From: Rhizobium sp. BK650
GTDB taxonomy: Bacteria; Pseudomonadota; Alphaproteobacteria; Rhizobiales; Rhizobiaceae
Length of the DNA stretch: 64,000 bases
NCBI RefSeq assembly: GCF_014195325.1
Contig: NZ_JACIBK010000001.1
Coordinates: 248,001-312,000 of the forward strand
Direction: 5' to 3'
Shown here one piece after another: positions 35,000-43,556 of the stretch; position 1 is the stretch's first letter, and the number at the start of each line of letters is the position of its first letter. A program made the position numbers and the translations under genes. The notes under the pieces are model-generated. The model did no database searches. It saw only the letters and a program-made list of their open reading frames with translations, and was not told the origin of the DNA.

Positions 35000-36135
35000 C
35001 GGCTGGCGATGATCGAGGAATCGACATCCTTGATGTCGCGCTTGCCGCAAAGGGCCATCGTGATGTCCATCTCCTTGCGGATGATTTCGAGCGCCAGCGT
35101 GACGCCGTCCTTGCCCATCGCGCCGAGGCCATAGAGGAAAGGGCGACCGATATAGGCGCCGCGGGCGCCGAGCGCCACGGCTTTCAGAACATCCTGGCCG
35201 GAGCGGATGCCGCCGTCGATATGCACCTCGATACGGCCAGCGACGGCATCGACGATCCTGGGCAGCATACTGATCGAGGAGGGGGCGCCATCGAGCTGGC
35301 GGCCGCCGTGATTGGAAACGACGATCGCGTCGGCGCCGGTATCGACGGCCTGTTTTGCGTCCTCGACGTCGAGGATACCCTTGATGATCAACGGCCCTCC
35401 CCACTGCTCCTTGATCCAGGCAACGTCCTTCCAGGAAAGCTCAGGGTCGAACTGCTCGTGCGTGAACTTCGAAATCGACGAGAGGTCGGTGACACCCTTG
35501 GCATGGCCCAGGATATTGCCGAAGCTGCGACGCTTCGTCTTCAACATATCCATGCACCAGAGGGGGCGGGTCGCCATCTGCCAGATATGTTTCGGCGTGA
35601 ATTTTGGGGGGGCCGATAGGCCGTTACGCAGATCCTTGTGGCGTTGGCCGAGGATCTGCAGATCAGCAGTCAACACCAGAGCGGAGCATCCGGCGGCTTT
35701 GGCGCGGTTTATGAGATTGACGACGAAATCCCTGTCACGCATGACGTAGAGTTGAAACCAGAAAGGTTTGGTCGTGACAGAGGCAACGTCTTCGATTGAG
35801 CAGATGCTCATGGTCGAAAGCGTGAAGGGTACGCCGAATTCTTCTGCCGCGCGCGCGGCCAGCATTTCACCGTCGGCATGCTGCATGCCGGTCATGCCTG
35901 TCGGAGCAAGCGCCACAGGCATCGACACTTTCTGGCCGATCATCGTCGTCTCAAGCGTGCGGTTGGTCATGTCGACCAGCACTCGCTGGCGCAGCTTGAT
36001 ATCGCGGAAATCGCCTTCGTTGGCGGCGTAAGTCGATTCCGTCCAGGCGCCGGAATCCGCATAGTCGAAGAACATCTTCGGCACACGGCGCTGAGCCATT
36101 TTCTTGAGATCGGCAATGGTAAGCGGTGTGGCCAT
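34993..36135 (-). CDS. lldD: FMN-dependent alpha-hydroxy-acid dehydrogenase (L-lactate dehydrogenase LldD-like)
   Basis: A 380-residue FMN enzyme of the lactate/glycolate oxidase family. It has IADLKKMAQRRVPKMFFDYA at the N-terminus, VALAPTGMTGMQHADGE near residue 74, the FMN/active-site VSNHGGRQLDGAPSS near 278 with catalytic His, and DGGIRSGQDVLKAVALGARG near 305. The name lactate dehydrogenase is conventional. Beside genes that yield glyoxylate it might instead handle glycolate; sequence does not decide. It lies 84 bp downstream of guaD on the same strand. Confidence 0.82.
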   Translation of the reverse strand: MATPLTIADLKKMAQRRVPKMFFDYADSGAWTESTYAANEGDFRDIKLRQRVLVDMTNRTLETTMIGQKVSMPVALAPTGMTGMQHADGEMLAARAAEEFGVPFTLSTMSICSIEDVASVTTKPFWFQLYVMRDRDFVVNLINRAKAAGCSALVLTADLQILGQRHKDLRNGLSAPPKFTPKHIWQMATRPLWCMDMLKTKRRSFGNILGHAKGVTDLSSISKFTHEQFDPELSWKDVAWIKEQWGGPLIIKGILDVEDAKQAVDTGADAIVVSNHGGRQLDGAPSSISMLPRIVDAVAGRIEVHIDGGIRSGQDVLKAVALGARGAYIGRPFLYGLGAMGKDGVTLALEIIRKEMDITMALCGKRDIKDVDSSIIASRQ

Positions 36136-36219
36136 GAAACGAACCTTCAGATCTGAACGGTTCGCTCATGTACCATGCTTTTTCGGCGCTTCGCCATTTG
36201 ATTTCAGGGCAGCTTTACT

Positions 36220-37542
36220 TCAGCCGGTAGGTTGGAAGAGCCCGCTCTTCATCGCAACACCAGCTACATAGGTTTGCGCCACAGAGCGGTCGTCGCCCAT
36301 GGTCTGCAGCAGGAAAAGCTCTTCCGGCAGCGTCTTCACCACGTCCATCTTCAGGGCCATGGCCGGCGTTGCGGCCGCGTTGAGGACGACGAGGTCGGCG
36401 TCGGTGCCGGGCTCCAGCGTGCCGATCTTATCAGCAAGCGAGAGCGCCTCTGCGTTGCCGAGCGTCATGTAATAATAGCTGTCCAGCGGGTTCAGCCGCT
36501 CTCCGAGCAACTGCTGGATCTTGTAAGCTTCGTCCATAGTGCGCAGCATGGAATAGCTTGAGCCGCCGCCGATATCGGTGGCAACGCCGATGCGAACAGG
36601 TTTTTCGCGACGGGCGAGCGCCTTCAGCGGGAAGAGGCCGGAGCCGAGGAAGAGGTTCGAGGTCGGGCAGTGAACGGCGACCGCACCGGCTTCGCTCATG
36701 GCGTCGGCTTCGCGCTCGGAAAGATGGATGGCGTGGCCGAAGAGGCTCTTCGGCCCCAGCAGCCCATAGCGCGCATAGATATCGGTATAGTCGGCCGCTT
36801 CCGGGTAGAGTTCGCAGGTGAAACTGATCTCGTCGTGATTTTCCGACAGATGTGTCTGAATGTGCAGGTCGGGAAATTCGCGCGCCAGTGCCGCCGTTGC
36901 TTCCATCTGCGCCGGCGTGGAGGTGATGGCAAAGCGCGGCGTGATGGCGACGTGATTGCGGCCCTTGCCGTGCCAGTCCGCAATCACTTGCCGGGTTTCG
37001 TCGTAACCCATCTCAGGCGTATCGAGCAGGCCTTGCGGCGCGTTGCGGTCCATCATCACCTTGCCGCCGACCATGCGCATGTTGCGGCGCATGGCTTCGG
37101 CAAAATAGGCGTCGGCCGAGGTCTTGTGGACAGAGCAATAGGCGACTGCTGTGGTGGTGCCGTGGCGAATCAGTTCGTCGTAGAAATGGGTTGCGATCCT
37201 CTCGGCATGGGCGCTTTCGACAAAGCGGCATTCCTCCGGGAAAGTGTAGGTATTCAGCCATTCCAGGAGGTTTGCGGCATAGGAGGCGATCACCTGCATC
37301 TGCGGGAAATGCAGATGCATGTCGATGAGGCCCGGCATGATGAGATGCGGACGATGATCGATCTCGTTGATGTCAACAGGTGCGTTTGCCTTGATGTCGG
37401 CGTAGGCGCCTCTGGCGGCGATAATGCCGTCCTCGACCAACAGGCCGCCATCCGTCTCGTAAAAATAGCTTTCGCTATCCGCGAGGCTCAGGGGCGCGCG
37501 GCGGAAGGAAAGCAGGCGTCCGCGCAGGAGTGTTGTGGTCAT
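36220..37542 (-). CDS. guaD: Guanine deaminase
   Basis: Zn amidohydrolase converting guanine to xanthine, 440 residues, cytoplasmic. Landmarks: MPGLIDMHLHFPQMQVIASY near residue 70 with the first metal histidines, EWLNTYTFPEECRF near 94, THLSENHDEI near 232, FGHAIHLSEREADAMSEAGA near 268, SNLFLGSGLFPLKA near 295, and the metal Asp in IGVATDIGGGSSYSMLRTMD near 325. Its start overlaps the puuD stop by four bases (ATGA on the minus strand), so it is coupled to puuD. It feeds xanthine to the XdhABC enzyme encoded further right. Confidence 0.94.
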   Translation of the reverse strand: MTTTLLRGRLLSFRRAPLSLADSESYFYETDGGLLVEDGIIAARGAYADIKANAPVDINEIDHRPHLIMPGLIDMHLHFPQMQVIASYAANLLEWLNTYTFPEECRFVESAHAERIATHFYDELIRHGTTTAVAYCSVHKTSADAYFAEAMRRNMRMVGGKVMMDRNAPQGLLDTPEMGYDETRQVIADWHGKGRNHVAITPRFAITSTPAQMEATAALAREFPDLHIQTHLSENHDEISFTCELYPEAADYTDIYARYGLLGPKSLFGHAIHLSEREADAMSEAGAVAVHCPTSNLFLGSGLFPLKALARREKPVRIGVATDIGGGSSYSMLRTMDEAYKIQQLLGERLNPLDSYYYMTLGNAEALSLADKIGTLEPGTDADLVVLNAAATPAMALKMDVVKTLPEELFLLQTMGDDRSVAQTYVAGVAMKSGLFQPTG

Positions 37543-38777
37543 TCTTTTTTGCTTTCGACTGCACTTTCGAACCAGGCGACCAGCAGCTTGCGCTCGTCGG
37601 GCGTGATGTCGGTCACGTTGCCCGGCGGCATGGCATGACTGCGGCCCGCCTGTATATAGATTTCGCGCGCATGGGCGGCGATATCAGCGTCATTTTCCAA
37701 AATTACGCCCTTCGGCGGCCGAGCGATACCTTCATAGGCCGGTTCTGCCGCGTGGCACATGGAACAGCGTGTGCCGATCAACTGCTTCACATCAGGAAAA
37801 TGCGGATCGCCGGCAAATTGCTGGAAGGCGGGTGCTACGGATGCGCTCTGATCGGTGCCGGTCAGGATCTTCGGTGCCGTCGACAGCCACATGATAAGGA
37901 TGAAGAGCACGACCGTGACGATCCACGTCCAAGTCGGCCTGCCCTTGCGGGCATGGGTGGTGTTGAACCAATGGCGGATGGTGACGCCCATCAGGAAGAC
38001 CAGTGCCGCGATCACCCAGTTGAAGGCAGTGCCGAAAGCCAGCGGATAATGGTTCGACAGCATGAAGAAGATGACGGGCAGCGTCAGGTAGTTGTTGTGC
38101 AGCGAGCGCTGCTTGGCCATGTAGCCGTATTTGGCATCCGGCGTGCGTCCGGCGATCAGGTCGGCGACGACGATCTTCTGGTTGGGAATGATGATCATGA
38201 AAACGTTGGCCGACATGATCGTGGCGGTGAAGGCGCCAAGATGGAGGAAGGCGGCGCGGCCGGTGAAGACCTGCGTGTAGCCCCAGGCCATGAAGACCAG
38301 CACGACATAGAGCACCGCCATCAGGCCCCAGGTGTTCTTGCCGAGCGGCGACTTGCAGAGCAGATCGTAGACGATCCAGCCGAAGCCGAGCGATGCGAGC
38401 GAGATCAGGATTGCCACAGGCTTGGAGATATCGAGGACATGGCGGTCGATGAGGAAGAGATCGGCCCCGCCATAATAGACGATGCAGAGCATCAGGAACC
38501 CGGAGAGCCAGGTGAAATAGCTCTCATATTTGAACCAGGTCAGGTGCTCCGGCATCTCAGCCGGCGCCACGAGATATTTCTGGATATGGTAGAAGCCGCC
38601 GCCATGGACCTGCCATTCCTCGCCATGGACGCCGGCGGGCAGATGCGGGCGCTTCACCAGACCAAGGTCGAGCGCGATGAAATAGAAGGACGATCCGATC
38701 CAGGCGATCGCGGTGACGACGTGGAACCAGCGCGCCGCAAAGGCCAGCCACTCCCAGGCTATGGCATATTCATACAT
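37539..38777 (-). CDS. puuD: Urate oxidase (hydroxylase) PuuD, membrane-bound with cytochrome c domain
   Basis: Inner-membrane urate oxidase of 412 residues. The N-terminal 300 residues have about eight hydrophobic segments (for example WFHVVTAIAWIGSSFYFIAL near residue 20, VVLFMAW near 190, IVTVVLFILIMWLSTAPKIL near 290). The C-terminal 100 residues are a cytochrome c domain with the haem motif CSMCH (LIGTRCSMCHAAEP) and PPKGVILENDADIAAHAREI. It converts urate to 5-hydroxyisourate and passes electrons to the respiratory chain. First gene of a puuD-guaD-lldD transcription unit. The leader contains a hairpin (CTCGCA, AGAG, TGCGAG at 38802-38817). Confidence 0.93.
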   Translation of the reverse strand: MYEYAIAWEWLAFAARWFHVVTAIAWIGSSFYFIALDLGLVKRPHLPAGVHGEEWQVHGGGFYHIQKYLVAPAEMPEHLTWFKYESYFTWLSGFLMLCIVYYGGADLFLIDRHVLDISKPVAILISLASLGFGWIVYDLLCKSPLGKNTWGLMAVLYVVLVFMAWGYTQVFTGRAAFLHLGAFTATIMSANVFMIIIPNQKIVVADLIAGRTPDAKYGYMAKQRSLHNNYLTLPVIFFMLSNHYPLAFGTAFNWVIAALVFLMGVTIRHWFNTTHARKGRPTWTWIVTVVLFILIMWLSTAPKILTGTDQSASVAPAFQQFAGDPHFPDVKQLIGTRCSMCHAAEPAYEGIARPPKGVILENDADIAAHAREIYIQAGRSHAMPPGNVTDITPDERKLLVAWFESAVESKKE

Positions 38778-38890
38778 TCAGTTCCCCTGTTCTTCCTCCG
38801 ACTCGCAAGAGTGCGAGAAATTCCGGCAGGAGGGAAGGGGGAACGTGGGGTTTCTTGCCGCATTGGCCATTGCAGGAAGAGCTTGCCGGG

Positions 38891-39153
38891 TTCGGCATTT
38901 GTGCTAAGGCATCGCCAACGACGCTATGAAGGAGCCGCTGAAACATGCAGATCGAAGTCCCTTGCCCGAAGTGCCGCAACACGCGCATGAAGTTTCCGCG
39001 CCCGCAGCCGATCGACAGCGACATCATCACCTGCTTCAGCTGCAATTTCGAACTCGGCACCTATGGCTCGATCAAGAAAAAGATGGTGGCGATGCTGAAC
39101 CGCGTCGCGGCTGCCGAACAACAGCAGAAGAAGAAGCACTGAGAGCGGGGCGA
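38891..39153 (+). repeat. Left direct repeat bounding the fructan module
   Basis: About 260 bp that recur in the same orientation at 46530-46789, offset 7639 bp. By eye I count about ten substitutions and one 3-bp indel over the first 250 bp. The repeat covers the leader (TTCGGCATTT onward), ribosome site and the entire small zinc-ribbon gene, then similarity fades. Confidence 0.9.
38945..39142 (+). CDS. Small zinc-ribbon protein, copy 1
   Basis: A 65-residue protein with two CxxC pairs (CPKCRN at residues 7-12 and CFSCNF at about 30-35) that can form a zinc ribbon, then a basic and Gln-rich tail (GTYGSIKKKMVAMLNRVAAA, EQQQKKKH). AAGGAG lies 11 bases upstream. Function unknown; a nucleic-acid-binding role is plausible. 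A second copy at 46584-46778 differs by one Val/Met substitution and one lysine, and the two copies bracket the fructan/sucrose operon. Confidence 0.8.
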   Translation: MQIEVPCPKCRNTRMKFPRPQPIDSDIITCFSCNFELGTYGSIKKKMVAMLNRVAAAEQQQKKKH

Positions 39154-39309
39154 CCCGCCATATCGGGCGCCGCATTACCGGCGACAGAACCGGCCAGAGC
39201 AACTCTCCGTGGATTGGCCGGGAATATGTCCACGTCTGCATCGCCCATGCCTCCCGCGTCGCCCTCTGACTTTTCTATGCCACTTGACGGAAAGAAGACC
39301 CTCGGATAT

Positions 39310-39325
39310 GGGTAATCGATAACCC
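39310..39325 (+). promoter_or_regulatory. LacI-type operator
   Basis: GGGTAATCGATAACCC is a 16-bp palindrome with one mismatched pair and a central CG, typical of LacI/GalR operators. It lies 15 bp before the GTG start of the LacI-family gene and directly before its ribosome site GGGAGG, so it should allow autoregulation of the whole module. Confidence 0.72.
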
Positions 39326-39339
39326 AAGGGAGGAACCGG

Positions 39340-40338
39340 GTGGCGGCGTCGCTGTCGGATATCGCGGAAAGGGCTGGAGTCTCGATAAAGACCGTCTCCG
39401 GGGCGCTCCATGGCGGCTCCGCGCGGATGTCCGACGAGACGCGTGCGAAGATTAAGGAAATCGCAGACGAGCTCGGTTACGTCACCAATCTCGCAGCCCG
39501 TGGCGTGCGTCAAGGGTGGCTGCCGCTGATCGGCGTAGTCGCCGACGAGCTTATCACCTCTCCCTTCGCGACGGAAATCATTCGTGGTCTCGATGGCGCT
39601 GCCCGAAGCGCGGAGCTGGCGGTCTTCGTTATGAACCTTGGGGGAAAGCGCGATATCGTTTCCGTTCTTGAAGAGGTTCGCCGGTTTCGTCCGCGTGCCA
39701 TTGCATTTGCTGCCATGTATCACAAGATAGTGTCGCTGCCGCCGGAGCTCTCCAAGAACGTCGGTGTCATGATCAACTGCCGCGAGGCGGATAGTCGCGT
39801 CATCTCACTGGTGCCGGATGAAGAGGCGGCCGCCGCCGAGGTCACCCGTCACCTGCTTGCCGCAGGGCGGCGTCGCGTCGCCTTTATCAATCTTCCCGGT
39901 CTCCTGGCGGGCGACTTGCGCGAGCAGGGCTTCCGGAGTGCCTTGGCCGAGGCCGGCCTTGCGCCTGTCGCCGTCTTGCCGGCTGTTCGCCGCCCGATCT
40001 ACAGCGACCGTGCCCCCAGTCTCGTCCTGCCACATGTCACAGCGCTGATGCAGGCGGCCGAGCGTCCTGACGCCATTCTTTGCGGCAATGATCGCGTCGC
40101 CATGGAGGTCTATGCCGCGCTGCGGCGAGTCGGGGCATCGATCCCCAATGACGTCGCGGTGGCGAGCTTCGATAATCAGGTCGAGATCGCCGCGCGTCTC
40201 GATCCGCCCTTGACGACCATGGCGCTGCCGCATCGCGCCATGGGCCATCTTGCCGCCGAGATCCTGCTGGCCGGGGAGGCCGGCAGGCCAATGCTGCGAA
40301 AGCTGCCGTTTCAGCTCGTGGAACGGTCTTCCGTTTAA
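39340..40338 (+). CDS. LacI-family transcriptional regulator of the fructan/sucrose module
   Basis: A 332-residue repressor. The helix-turn-helix and hinge are at residues 1-60 (AASLSDIAERAGVSIKTVSG, then RAKIKEIADELGYVTNLAAR). The effector-binding domain follows (LPLIGVVADELITSPFATEI, then PDAILCGNDRVAMEVYAALR, then VASFDNQVEIAARLDPPLTT). The start is GTG at 39340, decided by GGGAGG five bases upstream. It is the first gene of the unit and reads straight into the transporter genes with a 35-bp gap and no terminator. The inducer is presumably sucrose, fructose or a fructo-oligosaccharide. Confidence 0.88.
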   Translation: MAASLSDIAERAGVSIKTVSGALHGGSARMSDETRAKIKEIADELGYVTNLAARGVRQGWLPLIGVVADELITSPFATEIIRGLDGAARSAELAVFVMNLGGKRDIVSVLEEVRRFRPRAIAFAAMYHKIVSLPPELSKNVGVMINCREADSRVISLVPDEEAAAAEVTRHLLAAGRRRVAFINLPGLLAGDLREQGFRSALAEAGLAPVAVLPAVRRPIYSDRAPSLVLPHVTALMQAAERPDAILCGNDRVAMEVYAALRRVGASIPNDVAVASFDNQVEIAARLDPPLTTMALPHRAMGHLAAEILLAGEAGRPMLRKLPFQLVERSSV

Positions 40339-40373
40339 ACATCGACGCATGCCTATCAATGGAGGAGAACATA

Positions 40374-41669
40374 ATGGGTAAACGTTTACTTCAAGCTCTG
40401 CTTCTGTCTTCGGCCTCGCTGGTCGCGACTGCCAGCTTCGCTGAGGCAAAGACAGTCATTCACATGATGCATCAGGGCGACCCCGGTTGGGTCAAGGCCT
40501 ATGCAGACGTCGCTAAACGATTCGAAGCAGCCAACCCTGACGTCGACATCGAATTCATCTATGCGCCCCACGACGCTTATAATGAGAAGTTCAGCGCCGC
40601 TGTCATGTCCAAGCAGTTGCCTGATATCATGGAGATCGACGCGCCATTCCTCGCCAACTATGTCTGGTCGGGCTATCTGCAGCCGATTAAGTCGCTGATC
40701 GACAAGGATGTCATCGACGACATGACATCCTCAAACGTCTCACAGGGGACTTATCCGATCGACAAGGAGCTCTATGCCGTTGGCCTCACGGACTCGTCCG
40801 TCGTGCTCTACGGCAACAAAAAGTACCTGGAAGCTATCGGCGCCCGCATCCCGAAGTCGGTCGATGATGCCTGGACCAAGGAGGAGTTCGAGGGGTACCT
40901 TGAGAAGCTCTCCAAGCTCGATGGCGTGAAGTGGCCGATCGACACCTTCCGTGGCTACGGCATCAAAACCGAATGGATTACCTATGCGTATGGTCCGTTG
41001 CTTGAAAGCGCCGGTTGCGACCTGATCGACCGCACGAGCTGGAAGGCGACGGGAACGCTCGACAGCGACGCCTGCGTCCGCGCGCTGACGATGATGCAGA
41101 CGTGGGTGAAGAACGACTGGGTTGTTCCAGGATCATCGGGCACCAACCAGTTCTATGCGGAGGGCCATCCGGCAGCATTGGCACTCGGCGGGCACTGGTT
41201 CTACGCGGAAGCCGCCGCGGCGATGAAGGATGATCTCGTCGTGATGCCCCTGCCGAAGCTCGGCGACAAGGGCGTCAGCCCCAACGGCACCTGGATCTGG
41301 GGGATCACCAAGACCTCCGAGCATCCCGAAATCGCCGGAAAGTTCTTGAGCTTTCTGCTGAAAGACAAGGATTATCGCGAATATGCCAAGCACGAATCGG
41401 CCTTTCCCGGACTAAAGAGCTTCGCGGAATCCTCCCCGCTCTACGCGCCTGGCGGAGCGATGGCGGTGGCCTTCGAGCAAGCCTCGAAGACTGCGGTCGC
41501 CCGTCCGCCGCATCCGGCCTATCCGGCAATTACCTCCGCCTTCATGCAAGCCGTCGACAAGGCCTTCAACGGCGGTGACGTGAAGCAGGCCCTGTCCGAA
41601 GCCGCTCAGAAGATCGACGAGGATATCCAAGACAATGACGGCTATCCGCCGTTCGATGCCCAGCAATGA
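40374..41669 (+). CDS. Sugar ABC transporter substrate-binding protein (CUT1)
   Basis: Periplasmic oligosaccharide-binding protein, 431 residues, family 1 of solute-binding proteins. Signal peptide MGKRLLQALLLSSASLVATA, cleaved near SFAEA; mature protein begins KTVIHMMHQGDPGWVKAYAD. The C-terminal half has typical GGHWFYAEAAAAMKDDLVVM and NGTWIWGITKTSEHPEIAGK segments. The ATG at 40374 follows GGAGGAGAAC. It is followed by a 12-bp hairpin before the first permease gene. The substrate is inferred to be sucrose or a short fructan from the GH32 enzyme in the same operon. Confidence 0.88.
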   Translation: MGKRLLQALLLSSASLVATASFAEAKTVIHMMHQGDPGWVKAYADVAKRFEAANPDVDIEFIYAPHDAYNEKFSAAVMSKQLPDIMEIDAPFLANYVWSGYLQPIKSLIDKDVIDDMTSSNVSQGTYPIDKELYAVGLTDSSVVLYGNKKYLEAIGARIPKSVDDAWTKEEFEGYLEKLSKLDGVKWPIDTFRGYGIKTEWITYAYGPLLESAGCDLIDRTSWKATGTLDSDACVRALTMMQTWVKNDWVVPGSSGTNQFYAEGHPAALALGGHWFYAEAAAAMKDDLVVMPLPKLGDKGVSPNGTWIWGITKTSEHPEIAGKFLSFLLKDKDYREYAKHESAFPGLKSFAESSPLYAPGGAMAVAFEQASKTAVARPPHPAYPAITSAFMQAVDKAFNGGDVKQALSEAAQKIDEDIQDNDGYPPFDAQQ

Positions 41670-41677
41670 AGCCGAGC

Positions 41678-41704
41678 TTCGGGGCCGGGAGGCCCGGCCC
41701 CGAA
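41678..41704 (+). other. GC-rich stem-loop after the binding-protein gene
   Basis: A perfect 12-bp stem (TTCGGGGCCGGG, loop AGG, CCCGGCCCCGAA) starts eight bases after the stop codon, with no T-run. It sits where many ABC operons have an element that stabilises the binding-protein message. Confidence 0.7.
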
Positions 41705-41743
41705 AGCGCTCGTCATGACGGAACAAACTACGAGGAGGAGACG

Positions 41744-42676
41744 ATGACACTGCAACAATCACCCGCCGCTGCCCGACCGCTCGTCGGCAGACGCCGCGAT
41801 TCCGGCCGGCTCATGCAGGAACTGCTGATGATTGCGCCCGCAGTCGCCCTGCTCGCCTGCTTCCTGATTGCACCATTTCTGTTGTCGTTCTGGACGTCGA
41901 TGACCAATCAGCCGCTGGTGCCGCGCCCGACACCGATCCGCTTCATAGGCCTGCAGAATTTCATTCGCATCTTCAACGACCCGCTGTTCTGGACCTCGTT
42001 GTGGAATGTAACCCGTTTTACCATCTGGGTTCTGCCGGTTCAGTGCGGTATGGCATTTGCCACGGCGCTGCTGCTCCACCAGAAAATTCCCGGCCGCAAC
42101 CTGCTCCGCGGCATGTTCTTTCTGCCCGCTATCACGTCAATGGTCGTCGTCTGCGTTATCTGGGGCACGCTCTTCCAGTATCCGAGCGGCCCGCTGAACC
42201 AGATCGTCGGTTTTCTCTCCGCTGGTCACATACAGCCGATCGATTGGCTCGGTGATCCCAAGTGGGCAATGTTTTCCATTGTGCTTCTGTCGGCCTGGCA
42301 GGCCTATGGCTTCCAGATGATCGTTTATCTCGCCGGGCTGCAGGGAATTCCCGACGAGCTCTATGACGCCTCAAGGATTGACGGAGCCAGTGTCTTGCAG
42401 CGTTTCTGGCATGTCACGATGCCGGGCCTGCGACCGACCCACGTCTTCGTGCTCGTGATCACTACGATCCAGGCCTTCAAGCTCTACACCCAAGTCGCCA
42501 TCCTTACTCAGGGTGGACCGAGCGGAAGCACGGAAACCGTCGTTCATTACATGGTGAGGACAGGATTCGAGCAGCAGAAGCTTGGCTACGCCTCTGCCGT
42601 ATCGGTGATCCTCTTTGTCATCGTCCTCGTAATCGCGCTCCTTCAGCGCCAACTACTGAGACGTTTCGATGTCTGA
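41744..42676 (+). CDS. Sugar ABC transporter permease (MalF-like)
   Basis: Inner-membrane permease, 310 residues, six hydrophobic segments (LLMIAPAVALLACFLIAPFL near residue 30; LRGMFFLPAITSMVVVCVIW near 125). The EAA loop is recognisable near 210 (IPDELYDASRIDGASVLQRF). The ATG at 41744 is preceded by AGGAGGAG; an in-frame ATG at 41666 would translate the hairpin. It overlaps the next permease gene by eight bases. Confidence 0.88.
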   Translation: MTLQQSPAAARPLVGRRRDSGRLMQELLMIAPAVALLACFLIAPFLLSFWTSMTNQPLVPRPTPIRFIGLQNFIRIFNDPLFWTSLWNVTRFTIWVLPVQCGMAFATALLLHQKIPGRNLLRGMFFLPAITSMVVVCVIWGTLFQYPSGPLNQIVGFLSAGHIQPIDWLGDPKWAMFSIVLLSAWQAYGFQMIVYLAGLQGIPDELYDASRIDGASVLQRFWHVTMPGLRPTHVFVLVITTIQAFKLYTQVAILTQGGPSGSTETVVHYMVRTGFEQQKLGYASAVSVILFVIVLVIALLQRQLLRRFDV

Positions 42677-43553
42677 TATCGCTCTCCCTCGTGTCCTGCC
42701 CGCTGAACGCTCCGGCAAGATCTCGTTTCGAATCGTTCAGACGGTCGCAATCTTCATCATCGGGCTGGTCGTGATCTCGCCGCTCTTCATGCTCTTGATC
42801 GCGAGCCTCAAGGACGACCGCTTCCAGATTCTGGCGGACATGGGCAGCTTCCGTGCCTTCTGGGTTTCGAACCCGACGTTCTCCAACTTCAACGAGATCG
42901 CCCATTTTTCCGGCGAACTAGCCTATGGCCGCTATCTCTTCAATTCGCTGGTAATCCTGACCGTCACCGTGGCGTCGGGTCTTGTCGTCAATTCGATGGC
43001 AGGCTTCGTTCTCGCCTGGGGCTCGCTGCGCGGCAAGGCAGTGCTACTGTCACTCGTCGTCGCTCTCTACGTCATTCCGCAGGAAAGCATCATCATGCCG
43101 CTGGTGGTGATGATGTCGCGCGCCGGGTTGACGGACACCTTCGCCGTTCAGATCCTGCCCTGGGTCGCGAGCCCGCTTTACATTTTTCTGTTCTATCAAT
43201 TCTTCGCCCAGCTTCCGAAGGAGCTTTACGAGGCAGCTGAGATCGACGGAGCGTCAATCTTCAGGATCTACCGCTCGATCTATCTCCCGCTCAGCCTTCC
43301 GGCGCTGGCAACGGTGTCGATCCTCATGGGTATCGAAAGCTGGAATCAGTATCTCTGGCCGACCTTGGTGACGCAGACTGACTACGCCCGGCCAATCGCC
43401 GTCGCGATTGCCACTTTCTTTGGTCAGGACAGCATCTATTGGGATCGCGCCATGGCAGCCTCTGTCCTGATGATGATCCCCATTCTCGCCCTCTATCTTG
43501 CGTTCCAGCGCTGGTTCGTGAGCTCGTTCGTCGGCTCTGCCGTGAAAGGTTGA
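42669..43553 (+). CDS. Sugar ABC transporter permease (MalG-like)
   Basis: Second inner-membrane permease, 294 residues. Hydrophobic segments include VAIFIIGLVVISPLFMLLIA near residue 20 and AVLLSLVVALYVIPQESIIM near 120. The EAA loop is LPKELYEAAEIDGASIFRIY near 185. The start codon lies inside the 3' end of the preceding gene, implying coupled translation. Its stop is three bases before the GH32 start codon. Confidence 0.88.
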   Translation: MSDIALPRVLPAERSGKISFRIVQTVAIFIIGLVVISPLFMLLIASLKDDRFQILADMGSFRAFWVSNPTFSNFNEIAHFSGELAYGRYLFNSLVILTVTVASGLVVNSMAGFVLAWGSLRGKAVLLSLVVALYVIPQESIIMPLVVMMSRAGLTDTFAVQILPWVASPLYIFLFYQFFAQLPKELYEAAEIDGASIFRIYRSIYLPLSLPALATVSILMGIESWNQYLWPTLVTQTDYARPIAVAIATFFGQDSIYWDRAMAASVLMMIPILALYLAFQRWFVSSFVGSAVKG

Positions 43554-43556
43554 TTG

